A DNA stretch of 64,000 nt from Spirulina subsalsa PCC 9445 (GCF_000314005.1 NZ_JH980292.1:1498094-1562093); one strand, 5' to 3'; counted from the first letter of the stretch, positions 27,092 through 36,384 are shown. Notes: generated by a model from the sequence alone, not told the origin. A program made the numbers and translations.

Positions 27092-28573
27092 GTGGATGTT
27101 GCTTCGCAACTGACGTTTCAGGATTTGTGGCCGCGACTGTTGTCGGTGCTGCTGCTGATTGCGATTAATGGGTTTTTTGTGACGGCGGAATTTTCGATGG
27201 TTTCCGTGCGGCGATCGCGTATTAATCAGTTGGTGGAGGCTGGGGATGTCCAAGCCCAGACGGTGCAATCCTTACAGCGCAGTATTGATCGGTTGTTATC
27301 GACGACCCAAATCGGGATTACCCTATCGAGTTTGGCGCTGGGCTGGATTGGGGAAAGTACGGTGGCCGCCTTTTTGCAGGTGGGGATGAATCGTTTTCCC
27401 TTGGCGGAAGTGCTGAAAGTCCCTTTGGTTCACTCTTTGGCGACGATGACGGCTTTTTTTGCGATCGCCTATCTTCAAATTGTCCTCGGGGAATTATGCC
27501 CCAAATCTGTCGCCCTGATTTATTCGGAGGAGTTAGCCCGTTTGTTGGGGCCTCCGAGTTTAGCGATCGCCCGTTTTTTTAACCCCTTTATCTGGATTCT
27601 CAATCAGTCCACGCGCTGTTTACTGCGCCGCGTTGGGGTTCAATACTCGGGCTATAGTGGTTATAATCGCGTGACCCCCGAAGAGTTACAACTCATCATC
27701 ACCACAGAACGAGAATCTACCGGACTGGAAGCGGAAGAACGAGAACTGTTAAAAAATGTCTTTGAATTTGGGGAAGTCTTGGCTGAAGAGGTGATGGTTC
27801 CCCGCACCCGTTTGACAGCCATTCAACGGAATGCTACCTTTGGCCAGTTAATCAATGCTGTGGTGGCAACGGGACATTCTCGCTATCCTGTGACGGGGGA
27901 TTCCCTTGATGATATTGTGGGGATTATTGACTTTAAAGACCTTTCTGTTCCCCTCGCTCAAGGGCGTTTAGCCCCGGAAACCCCGATTCAGCCTTGGGTG
28001 CGTCCGGCCCGTTTTATCTCGGAAGTGATGCCCCTGAGTGAACTGTTACCCCTGATGCAGCGATCGCACCTAGAAATGGTCATGGTGGTGGATGAATTTG
28101 GGGGAACCGCCGGATTAGTCACCCTTCAGGATTTAATTGCCGAGATTATTGGGGGGAAAGATGAACCCCAAGATCCCGATGACTTCACCTTTGAGATGCT
28201 CGACGATCAAACCTTCCTCGTACAAGCTCAAATGGATCTAGAAGAAGTCAACGAACTGCTGGGCTTAGAATTGCCCGTCACCGACGACTACCAAACCCTA
28301 AGCGGTTTTTTACTCTATCAACTCCAGAAAATCCCCAACCAAGGGGAAACCCTCCACTATGACAATTTAGAATTTACTGTCGTTTCTGCCCAAGGCCCCC
28401 GACTCCATCAAATCCGCATTCACCGCTACGATCCTCAACCTCATGCCCCAGAGGATCTCACCTTAGAAATGCCCCCAGAACCTGAGTCCTCAACGCCTTT
28501 GCTCGATGGTGGGGTATTAGATGCGATCGCCGATAGTCCAGATTCTCCCCTTGATGATGATCCCAACCCCTAA
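27092..28573 (+). CDS. CNNM/CorC-HlyC family membrane protein with CBS pair
   Basis: The 493-residue protein has a CNNM (DUF21) membrane domain (about residues 10-200, INGFFVTAEFSMVSVRRSRI), a CBS pair (about 215-335, EEVMVPRTRLTAI to MVVDEFGGTAGLVTLQDLIAEIIGG), and a C-terminal CorC_HlyC transporter-associated domain (about 350-430). Such proteins act in Mg2+ or Co2+ efflux. The start is GTG with TGGAGG 12 nt upstream; no ATG fits the N-terminus. The last 45 residues are acidic and proline-rich. Confidence 0.88.
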   Translation: MDVASQLTFQDLWPRLLSVLLLIAINGFFVTAEFSMVSVRRSRINQLVEAGDVQAQTVQSLQRSIDRLLSTTQIGITLSSLALGWIGESTVAAFLQVGMNRFPLAEVLKVPLVHSLATMTAFFAIAYLQIVLGELCPKSVALIYSEELARLLGPPSLAIARFFNPFIWILNQSTRCLLRRVGVQYSGYSGYNRVTPEELQLIITTERESTGLEAEERELLKNVFEFGEVLAEEVMVPRTRLTAIQRNATFGQLINAVVATGHSRYPVTGDSLDDIVGIIDFKDLSVPLAQGRLAPETPIQPWVRPARFISEVMPLSELLPLMQRSHLEMVMVVDEFGGTAGLVTLQDLIAEIIGGKDEPQDPDDFTFEMLDDQTFLVQAQMDLEEVNELLGLELPVTDDYQTLSGFLLYQLQKIPNQGETLHYDNLEFTVVSAQGPRLHQIRIHRYDPQPHAPEDLTLEMPPEPESSTPLLDGGVLDAIADSPDSPLDDDPNP

Positions 28574-28974
28574 AATCGCCCCCATTCATCACCCCTAAGC
28601 TGTGATAAAAAACACATCAACCTCCGGCAAAACGAGACACAATAAAAAAGAGAAAAGGGTTCAGAAAAGAGTATCCTGAAAGAGTGTCTGCTTTGGGTCA
28701 AACTGTTCCCTCTATCCATACCCACTAAACCTCATTAATCTCCCCCTCGGCTGAAAATTCCCGGCCGATTTTTCTCCAGAGATCAACAGAGGTTTTTCCC
28801 TGGGGAACAATCTGCCCCGAAATCCGCTCAGTGCCATAAAATCACTAGCTTTGAGGCTCTGCTATTTCCCATTTTTCTAGGTTTAAACCCCTTGTCATCC
28901 GGAAAACAAGTGAACCCTTGGGTAGAGCAAAGAGAGAGTCGGTTATTGGCAAAAACCCCTAGCAAAAAAAGACC
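28574..28974. other. Intergenic region, no gene seen
   Basis: These 401 bp lie between the CorC-type gene and the Mo-nitro_C-like gene. I see no open frame with family character, no tandem array and no terminator with a clear T-run. Confidence 0.6.
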
Positions 28975-29349
28975 ATGGTTGATGTAACAGGTTATACAAT
29001 TAAGCAAATTATTTTTAGTAGTTGGACAACCGAATCCACGGCTACTATATCCGCTCAAACTACTCCTCAACCCCTTAGTAAAAAACCCTCATTTGACCTC
29101 CTCTCCCCCTTAAAGCAGTGGATGGACGACTTAGACGTAAAAAACGTTAAGCTCGCCCATGGAATCTGTCATTGGATTCCCGCTCAATGCCCCTTTGAAC
29201 GCGATATTAAGCTCTTCGGCAAAACCTTATTCCATATTCCCCCCTTGTGCAAATTTAACCCCTTCTACGAGCAATTCGTGGGGTTACGTTTCCGCGCCCT
29301 CTGTTACTTAGCCGATGAATGCGGCGAAGATATCAGCGCCTATTGTTGA
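28975..29349 (+). CDS. Mo-dependent nitrogenase C-terminal-like domain protein
   Basis: The 124-residue protein ends in the cyanobacterial Mo-nitro_C domain (LKQWMDDLDVKNVKLAHGICHWIPAQCPFERD, then FKFNPFYEQF-like PPLCKFNPFYEQFVGLRFRAL, and CYLADECGED). Despite the family name the domain occurs as a stand-alone protein in many cyanobacteria, including those without nitrogenase, and its role is unknown. Five cysteines in the domain could bind metal. No nif gene is in the window. The stop is 4 bp from the end of the convergent gene. Confidence 0.8.
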   Translation: MVDVTGYTIKQIIFSSWTTESTATISAQTTPQPLSKKPSFDLLSPLKQWMDDLDVKNVKLAHGICHWIPAQCPFERDIKLFGKTLFHIPPLCKFNPFYEQFVGLRFRALCYLADECGEDISAYC

Positions 29350-29353
29350 GGAG

Positions 29354-30784
29354 TCACCGTTGTAGATTGTCGAGTTCGCGCTGGAGTTCTTGGGGCGATC
29401 GCGGCATCCAGTCATCCCCTAGTAAACGGCGCAGCATTTCGAGGGCTTCGGCTTGAGTTTGTCCGGTGTTTTCCTCATGTCTGCGCCAGAAATTCTCCCA
29501 CCAATCCGGGGGCTCCACTTTGTCCCCGTCGTACTCGGTGGGTCGTCCTCGCACCCCATCCACCACTAAACTCCCTACATAGTCCCCATCTTCATATACG
29601 CGGTCGATTTGTTCTCGAATCTCCCGTAAATCCTGTTCTACAACTACCCCGTTACTGGTGGCTTTATAAAACTGGACGGTGACGCGGATGGGGAAGTTAG
29701 GATCTCGTTCAATGGCCAGTTGATCTAGTTCCGTAAAAGGCCCCTCAACGGCACCGTGACCAATAACGGCCGCTTCTACATCAGAGCGCCGTAATTCCAT
29801 GGGGGCGGCGGCCGGGGGAGCCATCATCATATCTCCGGCCTCCATTTCCAAGCGCATGGGGTATTTTTGTTTGAGGGGGACTTGAATTAACATCACCATG
29901 TTTAAGCCTTCCTCTCCTGCCGCTTCAGCACCAGGGCCGCTGCCACTGCTGCCTCCCTCGGCCTGAAAATCACTTAAACGCTGTCCGGTAAAACTAGCAC
30001 GTTCCCCATTTTTATTGAAAAACAAGCGCTGTCCCCAAGTGGCCCCAGCCTCAAAAGCATCCCTTGTATTATCAATTACGGTGATACTGGTGCCTTCCCT
30101 TGTGGCCAAAATGGTCAATACGGCCGGGTCATTTCTCATGGACTGATAGTTAAATAACACCGGATTAAATTCCGCTTGTCCTCCTTGGGGAATGGGGAGG
30201 AAACAAGCTTGGGCGGAAGCTAATACATGGGTATCTCGCGGGGCTAATAGGGAGGTTTCCCGACCCGCCCAAGAGTTGGGATCATGAAGATAGTTGCGTA
30301 AGTTGCCCAATAAGTCGCGCAGGGATACCCGTTGCAGGTCTTCTCCCTTTTCATTCCCCACTAAAACAAAAAAGCGCTCTAGGGGAACGTCGGCGGAGAG
30401 ATCGGTAAAGTTGGGATGGCGAATGACGGGCATTAAGTGCAGGGAATACTCATTGGTGCGGGGATTGCGCTGTTGAATCTGGATGGTCATGTCGCTAATA
30501 TTCGGCCCGACGGCGGAGTTTTGGTAGCGGCCTGTATCTTCCCAGGTGATGTTAAGGATCTGTAAACCAAACTGACGGGCTAAATTTTGCGATCGCGCAT
30601 CTCGCACCATTTCCACCGTCCGCTCAATCACCTGTTGATCAAAGCGATACTGTACATAACTTTGAGGGGCTACCATAGGAGAAGGATTCGTTAAACGAGG
30701 ATTATTCGAGGTTTGGGCAGTTGCTGCCGTTAAACTCAAGGGCAAGCAGCAAGCCAGAGTTAAAGCTAAATAGGGGAGTTTCAT
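29354..30784 (-). CDS. Large exported protein of unknown function
   Basis: I do not recognise the family. The 476-residue product has a clear signal peptide (MKLPYLALTLACCLPLSLTA, cleavage near TAQT). A mixed alpha/beta body follows, with a Gly/Ser/Ala-rich disordered stretch near residues 272-290 and a methionine/alanine/proline-rich segment near 315-325. The C-terminal part holds PPDWWENFWRRHEENTG and ends in a charged helix. It is probably periplasmic or cell-surface. The gene converges with the Mo-nitro_C-like gene (4-bp gap) and is divergent from the GT81 gene. Confidence 0.7.
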   Translation of the reverse strand: MKLPYLALTLACCLPLSLTAATAQTSNNPRLTNPSPMVAPQSYVQYRFDQQVIERTVEMVRDARSQNLARQFGLQILNITWEDTGRYQNSAVGPNISDMTIQIQQRNPRTNEYSLHLMPVIRHPNFTDLSADVPLERFFVLVGNEKGEDLQRVSLRDLLGNLRNYLHDPNSWAGRETSLLAPRDTHVLASAQACFLPIPQGGQAEFNPVLFNYQSMRNDPAVLTILATREGTSITVIDNTRDAFEAGATWGQRLFFNKNGERASFTGQRLSDFQAEGGSSGSGPGAEAAGEEGLNMVMLIQVPLKQKYPMRLEMEAGDMMMAPPAAAPMELRRSDVEAAVIGHGAVEGPFTELDQLAIERDPNFPIRVTVQFYKATSNGVVVEQDLREIREQIDRVYEDGDYVGSLVVDGVRGRPTEYDGDKVEPPDWWENFWRRHEENTGQTQAEALEMLRRLLGDDWMPRSPQELQRELDNLQR

Positions 30785-30945
30785 TGGTCGATCCCATCAC
30801 AAGATACTTTATGGTACGCCATCTTTTCGGCTTTTCAGGCTTTGTTACCGTTTTTGTAACCGACCCATACTTGTATCAAGCCTAACAGCATTTTTTTTTA
30901 GATTTATTTAATATTTTACAGTTCTCTAGAAATGCTGGCGGCTGT

Positions 30946-32205
30946 ATGGATTATAAACAAGAATTAATTACAACCATTCATGATTTTGGCTGTGATCTAG
31001 AAGCCTTGGAACAGCGTTTAATCCAACTGAGCGAAGACTCCCCAACAGCTATTATTATCCCCGCGTTGTATCAAGAGCTTGAACGTCCCGCCCTAAAACA
31101 GATTCGGGATCATCTCACCAGTTGTTCTTTTGTGAAAACTATTGTTATCTGCCTCTATGCAGAAACCCTAGAACAATATATTAATACAGTTAAGTTTTTT
31201 GAACCCTTGCCCCAAAAGGTAAGGATTATTTGGGAGAATGGGCCTAGGGTGATGGCCGTTTTAGGGGAACTGCGCGATCGCGGCTTAGATTTAGTCGATC
31301 ATTTTGGCAAGGGAATTGCCGTCTGGCTGGGCTTAGGGGTGGCTTCTCTTGAAGCAGAGGCGATCGCCCTCCATGATGCCGATATCATCACCTACAATCG
31401 CTCTTACCCCCTCAAACTCCTCTATCCCCTCTTAGAGCAAGAATTCGGCATCGCCTTCAACAAAGCCTATTATGCCCGTCTTGGCGGCAATCCGGCCACC
31501 TTTAACGGCCGCGTGGTGCGTTTGTTCGTTGCTCCCGTCCTCCGCGCCCTCAGTGACTTATTCGGAGAACGAAATTATCTACAGTACCTTCACTCCTTCC
31601 GTTACCCCCTCTCCGGGGAATTTGCCCTCACTCGTGATTTAGCCCTCACTACGCGCATTCCCGCCACTTGGGGGCTAGAAATTGGCTTATTAGCGGAAGT
31701 GTACCGCAACGTCGCCCATAAACGCATCGCTCAAATTGATCTGGGTGTATTTGACCACAAACACCAACAACTGGGCAATCATAGTCAGGAAGGCCTACAA
31801 AAAATGTGTCGGGATATCTTGCGTTCCCTCCTACGCACCTTAACGGAAACCGAACAGGTGATCATCACCTCCGATCATATCCGAGCCTTGCGCGTTAAAT
31901 TCCGCCGGGAAGCCCAAGACTTCACCCGTCAATACTTTGTAGACGCTCGTTTTAATGGTTTAGCCTATGATCGTCATCAGGAGGAAGTGATTATAGAACG
32001 GTTTGAACAAGTCATTGCCCAAGCCGGAAAAGAGTACGAAAACGATCCCGCCGGGGATCAAATTCCCGACTGGACTAGGGCTTTAGCCGTTATGCCTGAC
32101 CTGCGAGAGCGTCTGTTAACCTGTTGTTTAGAAGATGTGGCCGAACATACCGGACAGGTGTTAATTCATCCCCAAGTTGATCCCAATTTTAAACGTACTG
32201 CTTAA
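30946..32205 (+). CDS. GT81-like glycosyltransferase, putative glucosyl-3-phosphoglycerate synthase
   Basis: The 419-residue cytoplasmic GT-A fold enzyme has a DAD nucleotide-sugar motif (ALHDADIITY near residue 145). It also has the GT81 acceptor-site pattern NGRVVRLFVAPVLRAL, FRYPLSGEFALTRDLA, WGLEIGLLAEVY, and IDLGVFDHKH. These match GpgS, which joins a nucleotide-activated glucose to 3-phosphoglycerate, the first step to the compatible solute glucosylglycerate. The cognate phosphatase GpgP is not adjacent. Mannosyl-3-phosphoglycerate synthase is the main alternative. It converges with the KAS III fusion operon (33-bp gap). Confidence 0.75.
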   Translation: MDYKQELITTIHDFGCDLEALEQRLIQLSEDSPTAIIIPALYQELERPALKQIRDHLTSCSFVKTIVICLYAETLEQYINTVKFFEPLPQKVRIIWENGPRVMAVLGELRDRGLDLVDHFGKGIAVWLGLGVASLEAEAIALHDADIITYNRSYPLKLLYPLLEQEFGIAFNKAYYARLGGNPATFNGRVVRLFVAPVLRALSDLFGERNYLQYLHSFRYPLSGEFALTRDLALTTRIPATWGLEIGLLAEVYRNVAHKRIAQIDLGVFDHKHQQLGNHSQEGLQKMCRDILRSLLRTLTETEQVIITSDHIRALRVKFRREAQDFTRQYFVDARFNGLAYDRHQEEVIIERFEQVIAQAGKEYENDPAGDQIPDWTRALAVMPDLRERLLTCCLEDVAEHTGQVLIHPQVDPNFKRTA

Positions 32206-32238
32206 AGGCTTTAACTAAAACTAAATGGACGCAAAAAT

Positions 32239-33159
32239 TCATGAATTCCCCCTACCACTCATCTCAGCCTGATCTCGCCAAATTTCTAAATAACGGTGAA
32301 TATACTCCGTTGTAATGCCATGTAACATCAAATTCCGTGCGGCTTGAAAAGGACTATTAGGCGCTAAAGGATGGCGATTGCTAATGACATGATTCCAACT
32401 ACTATCTCCGGTAATTTGGGTAAAGTATAGCCCAAAATTTTCATCAAATTGTAAGGACAAAACCGCTCGCTCAAATTCATCACTGGTTAAACAGAGGGAG
32501 TAAAAGACTTTGAATAACTCAATGGCAGATTCTAAGTCTAAAATCCGTAACCAGCGCCATTTTTTAAAGTTCATCTCTACGGACACCGGACGAATATTTT
32601 TAAAAGTAATCCCCCGTTCTTTCAGTTGAGCTTGCCAGTGGGGATTGTCCTGTTGCGCTCGATGATAGTCATAGACAAAGTTATACAAAATCAAGTCATG
32701 CTCAAGGAACACATTATGGGCAAGATCATCTACTTTTTTGGGGTATAAACTAGACCTTTCTAGGTTAGCATTCGGACCATTATCTATGAGAAAATTGACG
32801 ATATTAGACCCTAAGCTAATATGACGGACGATTAAATAACAAGCTTCTGGGGAGACAAAATACTTGAGAAAAAAAGTCGCCGATTGGTGCATGAATCCAT
32901 AAAAATGGAACTGAACGGGGAGCAAGCGTTTAACGGTCATAATAACCGCTAAACAGCAATTGGCTATGATTTTGATGGGAATTAGTAAATAATTGCGCGT
33001 CCAGTTTTGCAAGTCACGAATCATGTACTGTTTCGCCACTGGGTCAACGGGGATGGCTTGGTCTAAATAAAGCACCTGCCAAGTGTTAGGATTTCGGCGA
33101 TTGTAAGGAAAAAAAGCGGGATCTAAAGGGGTGACAGATTCGGAGTGATTCTGGGTCAT
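32239..33159 (-). CDS. Uncharacterised protein coupled to the KAS III-diiron oxidase fusion
   Basis: I do not recognise the family. The 306-residue protein has an amphipathic or membrane-associating stretch (about residues 54-76, YLLIPIKIIANCCLAVIM). A histidine- and glutamate-rich middle follows (HNVFLEHDLILYNFVYDYH near 170), which could bind metal, then a helical C-terminus. The ATG at 33159 begins 1 nt after the stop of the fusion gene, so it is translationally coupled, and the longer upstream frame is only overlap. Tight coupling suggests it handles the product of the fusion enzyme or forms a complex with it. Confidence 0.75.
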   Translation of the reverse strand: MTQNHSESVTPLDPAFFPYNRRNPNTWQVLYLDQAIPVDPVAKQYMIRDLQNWTRNYLLIPIKIIANCCLAVIMTVKRLLPVQFHFYGFMHQSATFFLKYFVSPEACYLIVRHISLGSNIVNFLIDNGPNANLERSSLYPKKVDDLAHNVFLEHDLILYNFVYDYHRAQQDNPHWQAQLKERGITFKNIRPVSVEMNFKKWRWLRILDLESAIELFKVFYSLCLTSDEFERAVLSLQFDENFGLYFTQITGDSSWNHVISNRHPLAPNSPFQAARNLMLHGITTEYIHRYLEIWRDQAEMSGRGNS

Positions 33160-33160
33160 T

Positions 33161-35032
33161 TTAGCGCATCTCCTCCAGTTGCAATTGATATAAACGAGCC
33201 GTAACGCGGGCCGTATTGACAATTTTTTCAGCTATTTCTGCGGTTAACCAATCGGCGTTTAAAATGGCTTCTAGTTTGCCCAGATGGGATTCGTCATTTT
33301 CCCCATGATAGGCTAAAAAAGAAACCTGATCATCGGTTAAATTGAGGGTTGCTTTGATTTGTTTTGCCCACTTCCCCGCTAAACGATTGCCTAATCCTTC
33401 AATGATGAACATACTGCCTAACAAATCGAGGGGATTTTCTTGGGAGGCTTGCTGGAAAATAAAGGCAGAAAGGGCTTGAGAACCGATATTTTTAGGAGAA
33501 TTGACTATTTCGGATAATTCCCCCCCGACACTCACATAATTACGCTCTAACATCTGATAGTCGCGGTGTTCGTCTTGGGCATGACCGATAAAGAGCGATC
33601 GCAACCGAAAATCTAGCATATTGGAGGCCGCCCGTGCAATCCACCTAGCCCCTTCCACCACTTGCGGCCGCAAATTGCACAAAAGCCGTTTATAATCCTC
33701 TCGGGTGAAATCCCCGCGCTCTAATTTACGAATCAAGGACACCCCATACAGTTGTTGTTCAAAGTCTAACCAAACTAAGGTTAATTGTCGCAATAAATCC
33801 GCCGCAACTGAGTTTTCTGCTGCCTCATTTTCTGGGGTTAATTTAATCTCAGGGGCATTAATAACCGTTGTTTTTTCTCCCTGCCCAATAGAATAAAGTG
33901 CATGGCGTTCAACGACGGTGAGCATCATGTAAGCGGTAGTATAGCGTCCACTTTCCGGCACAAAACAAAAGATTTTCTGTCCGGGTTGTAATTTGCCAGA
34001 GTGAAACAGTTCCTCTAACATTAAATAAATAGAAGCGCAACCTGTATTTCCCCTTGTATATAGGTTCGTAAACCATTTTTCCTCGGGAATCATACAGTTG
34101 GCTTTTTCCAGTAACTCCACAATTTTACTGCGGAAAAAATGGGAGGAGTAATGGCACAATAACCAGTCAATTTCTTCCGGTTTCACTCGACCTGCTTCAA
34201 TGAGTTTTAACCACCCCGTCACCCCCAGCTTAATCACTTCATCTAAACGGCGAATGTCCTGCCTTAAATGGAATGCGCCGTCTTGAACTGCTTCGGCATA
34301 GGAGGGATAATCTAACCAGCTTTTTTGAGCGCTTTCATCGGCTGTTCCCGCATACATACACACGGGATAATGATGAGCATGGGAGACTAATTCAATCCAA
34401 TCCACTCGTAAGCTGAGTTGTTCAAAAGCAGGGTTATTTTGAATCACTAATGCACCCGCTCCATCAGATAGCATCCAGCGCAAAAATTCTGTATCAAAAG
34501 GAACTTTTTGAGTTATTTTATACTGTTGATCCGCTTCAAAATGACCAGATTTAAACAAGCGAGAGGCGAATTCTGACGCGACGGCCAGGGTATTTCTTCG
34601 CTTGCCTAATTGAACTTGGGAACTGGCATAATTTAAGGCCGCCACTCCTGCACAACATACCCCTTGTAAGGAAACAGTTTCGAGGGGAGAAAATTCGGTT
34701 AATTCCCCATGCACCATGCTAGCAAAACCGGGAACTGTTAAATCCGGTAAAGTGGTGCTACAGGCTAATAAATCAATGGCATGGGGTTCCAGATTAAGGT
34801 ACGATAAGGCATCGCGCACCGCCAAAGCGGCCATTTCACTATTTTGATAGCGGGTCTTTTGTTCTGAATCAATGGCATAATAGCGTTGTTGAATGCCGTT
34901 ACTCTTGAGGATGCGGTGACGGACTTTTGAAGCGCGATCGCCAATTTTCCCCAGATAGCTTTCCATCTCATCATTGCCAATGGGTTCCCCCGGCAAAAAT
35001 TTGCCAATACTGGTAATATATGCTGATTCCAT
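33161..35032 (-). CDS. KAS III/OleA-like synthase fused to heme-oxygenase-like diiron oxidase
   Basis: Residues 1-375 are a thiolase-fold KAS III-like domain. The catalytic triad is complete: Cys127 in GVCCAGVAAL, His294 in LLCHYSSHFF, Asn329 in TRGNTGCAS. Residues 410-623 form an all-helical heme-oxygenase/TenA-like domain. Its carboxylate and histidine residues fit the diiron HDO family (UndA, CADD): candidate ligands are Glu460, Glu488/His489, Glu545, and the HxxxDxxH motif His576-Asp580-His583. A 35-residue linker joins the two. The protein could condense or bind an acyl group and then oxidise it with O2, for example to an alkene or a hydroxylated or shortened product. The reaction is inference. 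It is coupled to a 306-aa unknown protein and divergent from an exported-protein gene. Confidence 0.8.
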   Translation of the reverse strand: MESAYITSIGKFLPGEPIGNDEMESYLGKIGDRASKVRHRILKSNGIQQRYYAIDSEQKTRYQNSEMAALAVRDALSYLNLEPHAIDLLACSTTLPDLTVPGFASMVHGELTEFSPLETVSLQGVCCAGVAALNYASSQVQLGKRRNTLAVASEFASRLFKSGHFEADQQYKITQKVPFDTEFLRWMLSDGAGALVIQNNPAFEQLSLRVDWIELVSHAHHYPVCMYAGTADESAQKSWLDYPSYAEAVQDGAFHLRQDIRRLDEVIKLGVTGWLKLIEAGRVKPEEIDWLLCHYSSHFFRSKIVELLEKANCMIPEEKWFTNLYTRGNTGCASIYLMLEELFHSGKLQPGQKIFCFVPESGRYTTAYMMLTVVERHALYSIGQGEKTTVINAPEIKLTPENEAAENSVAADLLRQLTLVWLDFEQQLYGVSLIRKLERGDFTREDYKRLLCNLRPQVVEGARWIARAASNMLDFRLRSLFIGHAQDEHRDYQMLERNYVSVGGELSEIVNSPKNIGSQALSAFIFQQASQENPLDLLGSMFIIEGLGNRLAGKWAKQIKATLNLTDDQVSFLAYHGENDESHLGKLEAILNADWLTAEIAEKIVNTARVTARLYQLQLEEMR

Positions 35033-35211
35033 GAGCTAGGATCGGTAAATAGTGGTGTGCGGTTAGGTCTAGTCCTGATCTGGATCATCCCTAACTCTTT
35101 TGACTGTAATCGTAAATCACAGGAATGGAGAAAGTCCTGTGCCAGTTTGTGAACTTTCACCCTCCTAGATTAGTCATCAGTTTAAAGAGGATTGCTATAG
35201 GAGTGATTATC

Positions 35212-35826
35212 ATGAACCAAAGAGCAATAATGAAATACTCTACAGTAATGCTAGTGATGGGACTCCTATTCTCCCCCATTACTCCCACCATTGCCCAAAA
35301 TTCTCCCCCTGCCATATCTCCCCCCATCCCCAGCCAAAATCCCTACCTCCTCGAATTTATTCCGGCCAGTAATGATCCTTTTTGGGATAGTTTTACTCAA
35401 TCCCTGAATCAATGTAGTATTAACTCTAATTTCATCCAACGAAGAGAACGAGAAAATTTAATAAAACAAGGGATTATTACCCCAGAGACTATTTCCCAAG
35501 AAGCACTAACTACCCCAAGTTTATGGTGGACTTATGAACAGTATGGGGAGGGTAAACTACTACAAGATTGGCTGGCTTTTCCTGAACAAAAACGTCTAGA
35601 CTTAGTGGTAAATCGCCAACTTTGGGCGCAAATGGACTATATGCAGCAATACCGTTTTGTTAACCGTTTTGGTGCTGTGGCTAGACAATACGGGTATGAG
35701 TTGCGTGTCTTTAATTCTGAACCCCGTTGTTTAGCCCTATATTCCTGCAATTATAGCACCCTACCTGACCCGCCCCAATGTCAGGTTAATTTACGACCCA
35801 TGCAACGCAATCCTTTCATTTTTTAG
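35212..35826 (+). CDS. Exported protein of unknown function
   Basis: The 204-residue product begins MNQRAIMKYSTVMLVMGLLF and has a signal peptide ending near TIAQN. The mature part is small, with four cysteines (two in the C-terminal CLALYSCNYS segment) that could form disulfides. AGGAG lies 9 nt upstream of the ATG at 35212, which decides this start over an earlier in-frame ATG without a leader. I do not recognise the family. It is divergent from the KAS III fusion gene. Confidence 0.7.
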   Translation: MNQRAIMKYSTVMLVMGLLFSPITPTIAQNSPPAISPPIPSQNPYLLEFIPASNDPFWDSFTQSLNQCSINSNFIQRRERENLIKQGIITPETISQEALTTPSLWWTYEQYGEGKLLQDWLAFPEQKRLDLVVNRQLWAQMDYMQQYRFVNRFGAVARQYGYELRVFNSEPRCLALYSCNYSTLPDPPQCQVNLRPMQRNPFIF

Positions 35827-35865
35827 CAACAGGGAACAGGGAACAGGAATTCACCCTCTCATCCT

Positions 35866-35913
35866 CGTTACTTGGCAGAGCCAAGTAACGCTCTCTTGGA
35901 GGCTCTGCCTCCA
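35866..35913. repeat. Two adjacent perfect hairpins
   Basis: CGTTACTTGGC-AGA-GCCAAGTAACG (35866-35890) has an 11-bp perfect stem. TGGAGGC-TCT-GCCTCCA (35897-35913) has a 7-bp stem. Neither is followed by a T-run, and both lie just before a tandem repeat block. Confidence 0.9.
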
Positions 35914-35924
35914 CTCTAAGCGGC

Positions 35925-36120
35925 AGAGATTGCTTGTTGTTGGGCTTCAGCCCTCAATCTAGGGCGCTAAAGCGCAACTACAAACGGGGAGAGATTGCTT
36001 GTTGTTGGGCTTCAGCCCTCAATCTAGGGCGCTAAAGCGCAACTACAAACGGGGAGAGATTGCTTGTTGTTGGGCTTTAGCCCTCAAATCTAGGGCGCTA
36101 AAGCGCAACTACAAACGGTA
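35925..36120. repeat. Three tandem 65-66-bp repeats
   Basis: Units begin at 35925, 35990 and 36055 with AGAGATTGCTTGTTGTTGGG. The second and third differ by a few substitutions and a one-base insertion. Each holds the inverted pair GGGCTTCAGCCC and TAGGGCGCTAAAGCGC. This block fills much of the 558-bp gap before the phytochrome gene. Confidence 0.9.
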
Positions 36121-36300
36121 AATATTAATAACAAAACCTAAATTTTTGTGTATTTACACGAAAAAACGTAACAAAAATGTTGCGTTATTCAAACTTTTTC
36201 TATCCCGCCATCAATCCCGACCTGAACAAAAAAGTTAAGTTATACTGGGGGAAGGAAGCTAAATAGAATCACCACTTATCTATTTTTCCTCGGTTCATCG

Positions 36301-36342
36301 TCAACCTAAAACCATCAACCTAAAACCGCCAACATAAAACCG
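36301..36342 (+). promoter_or_regulatory. Three 14-bp repeats in the phytochrome gene leader
   Basis: TCAACCTAAAACC-type units of exactly 14 bp are repeated three times (third copy diverged), ending 42 bp before the phytochrome ATG. A TATACT -10-like box lies at 36241. The repeats may be regulator sites or simple slippage. Confidence 0.4.
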
Positions 36343-36384
36343 TCCTTTATGCCCTAACTACCTCCCTTAAACCCACTAAAACCT

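Noticed and set aside
28975-29349. Evidence for nitrogen fixation
   Set aside because: The Mo-nitro_C-like domain occurs alone in many non-fixing cyanobacteria and there is no other nif gene in the window.
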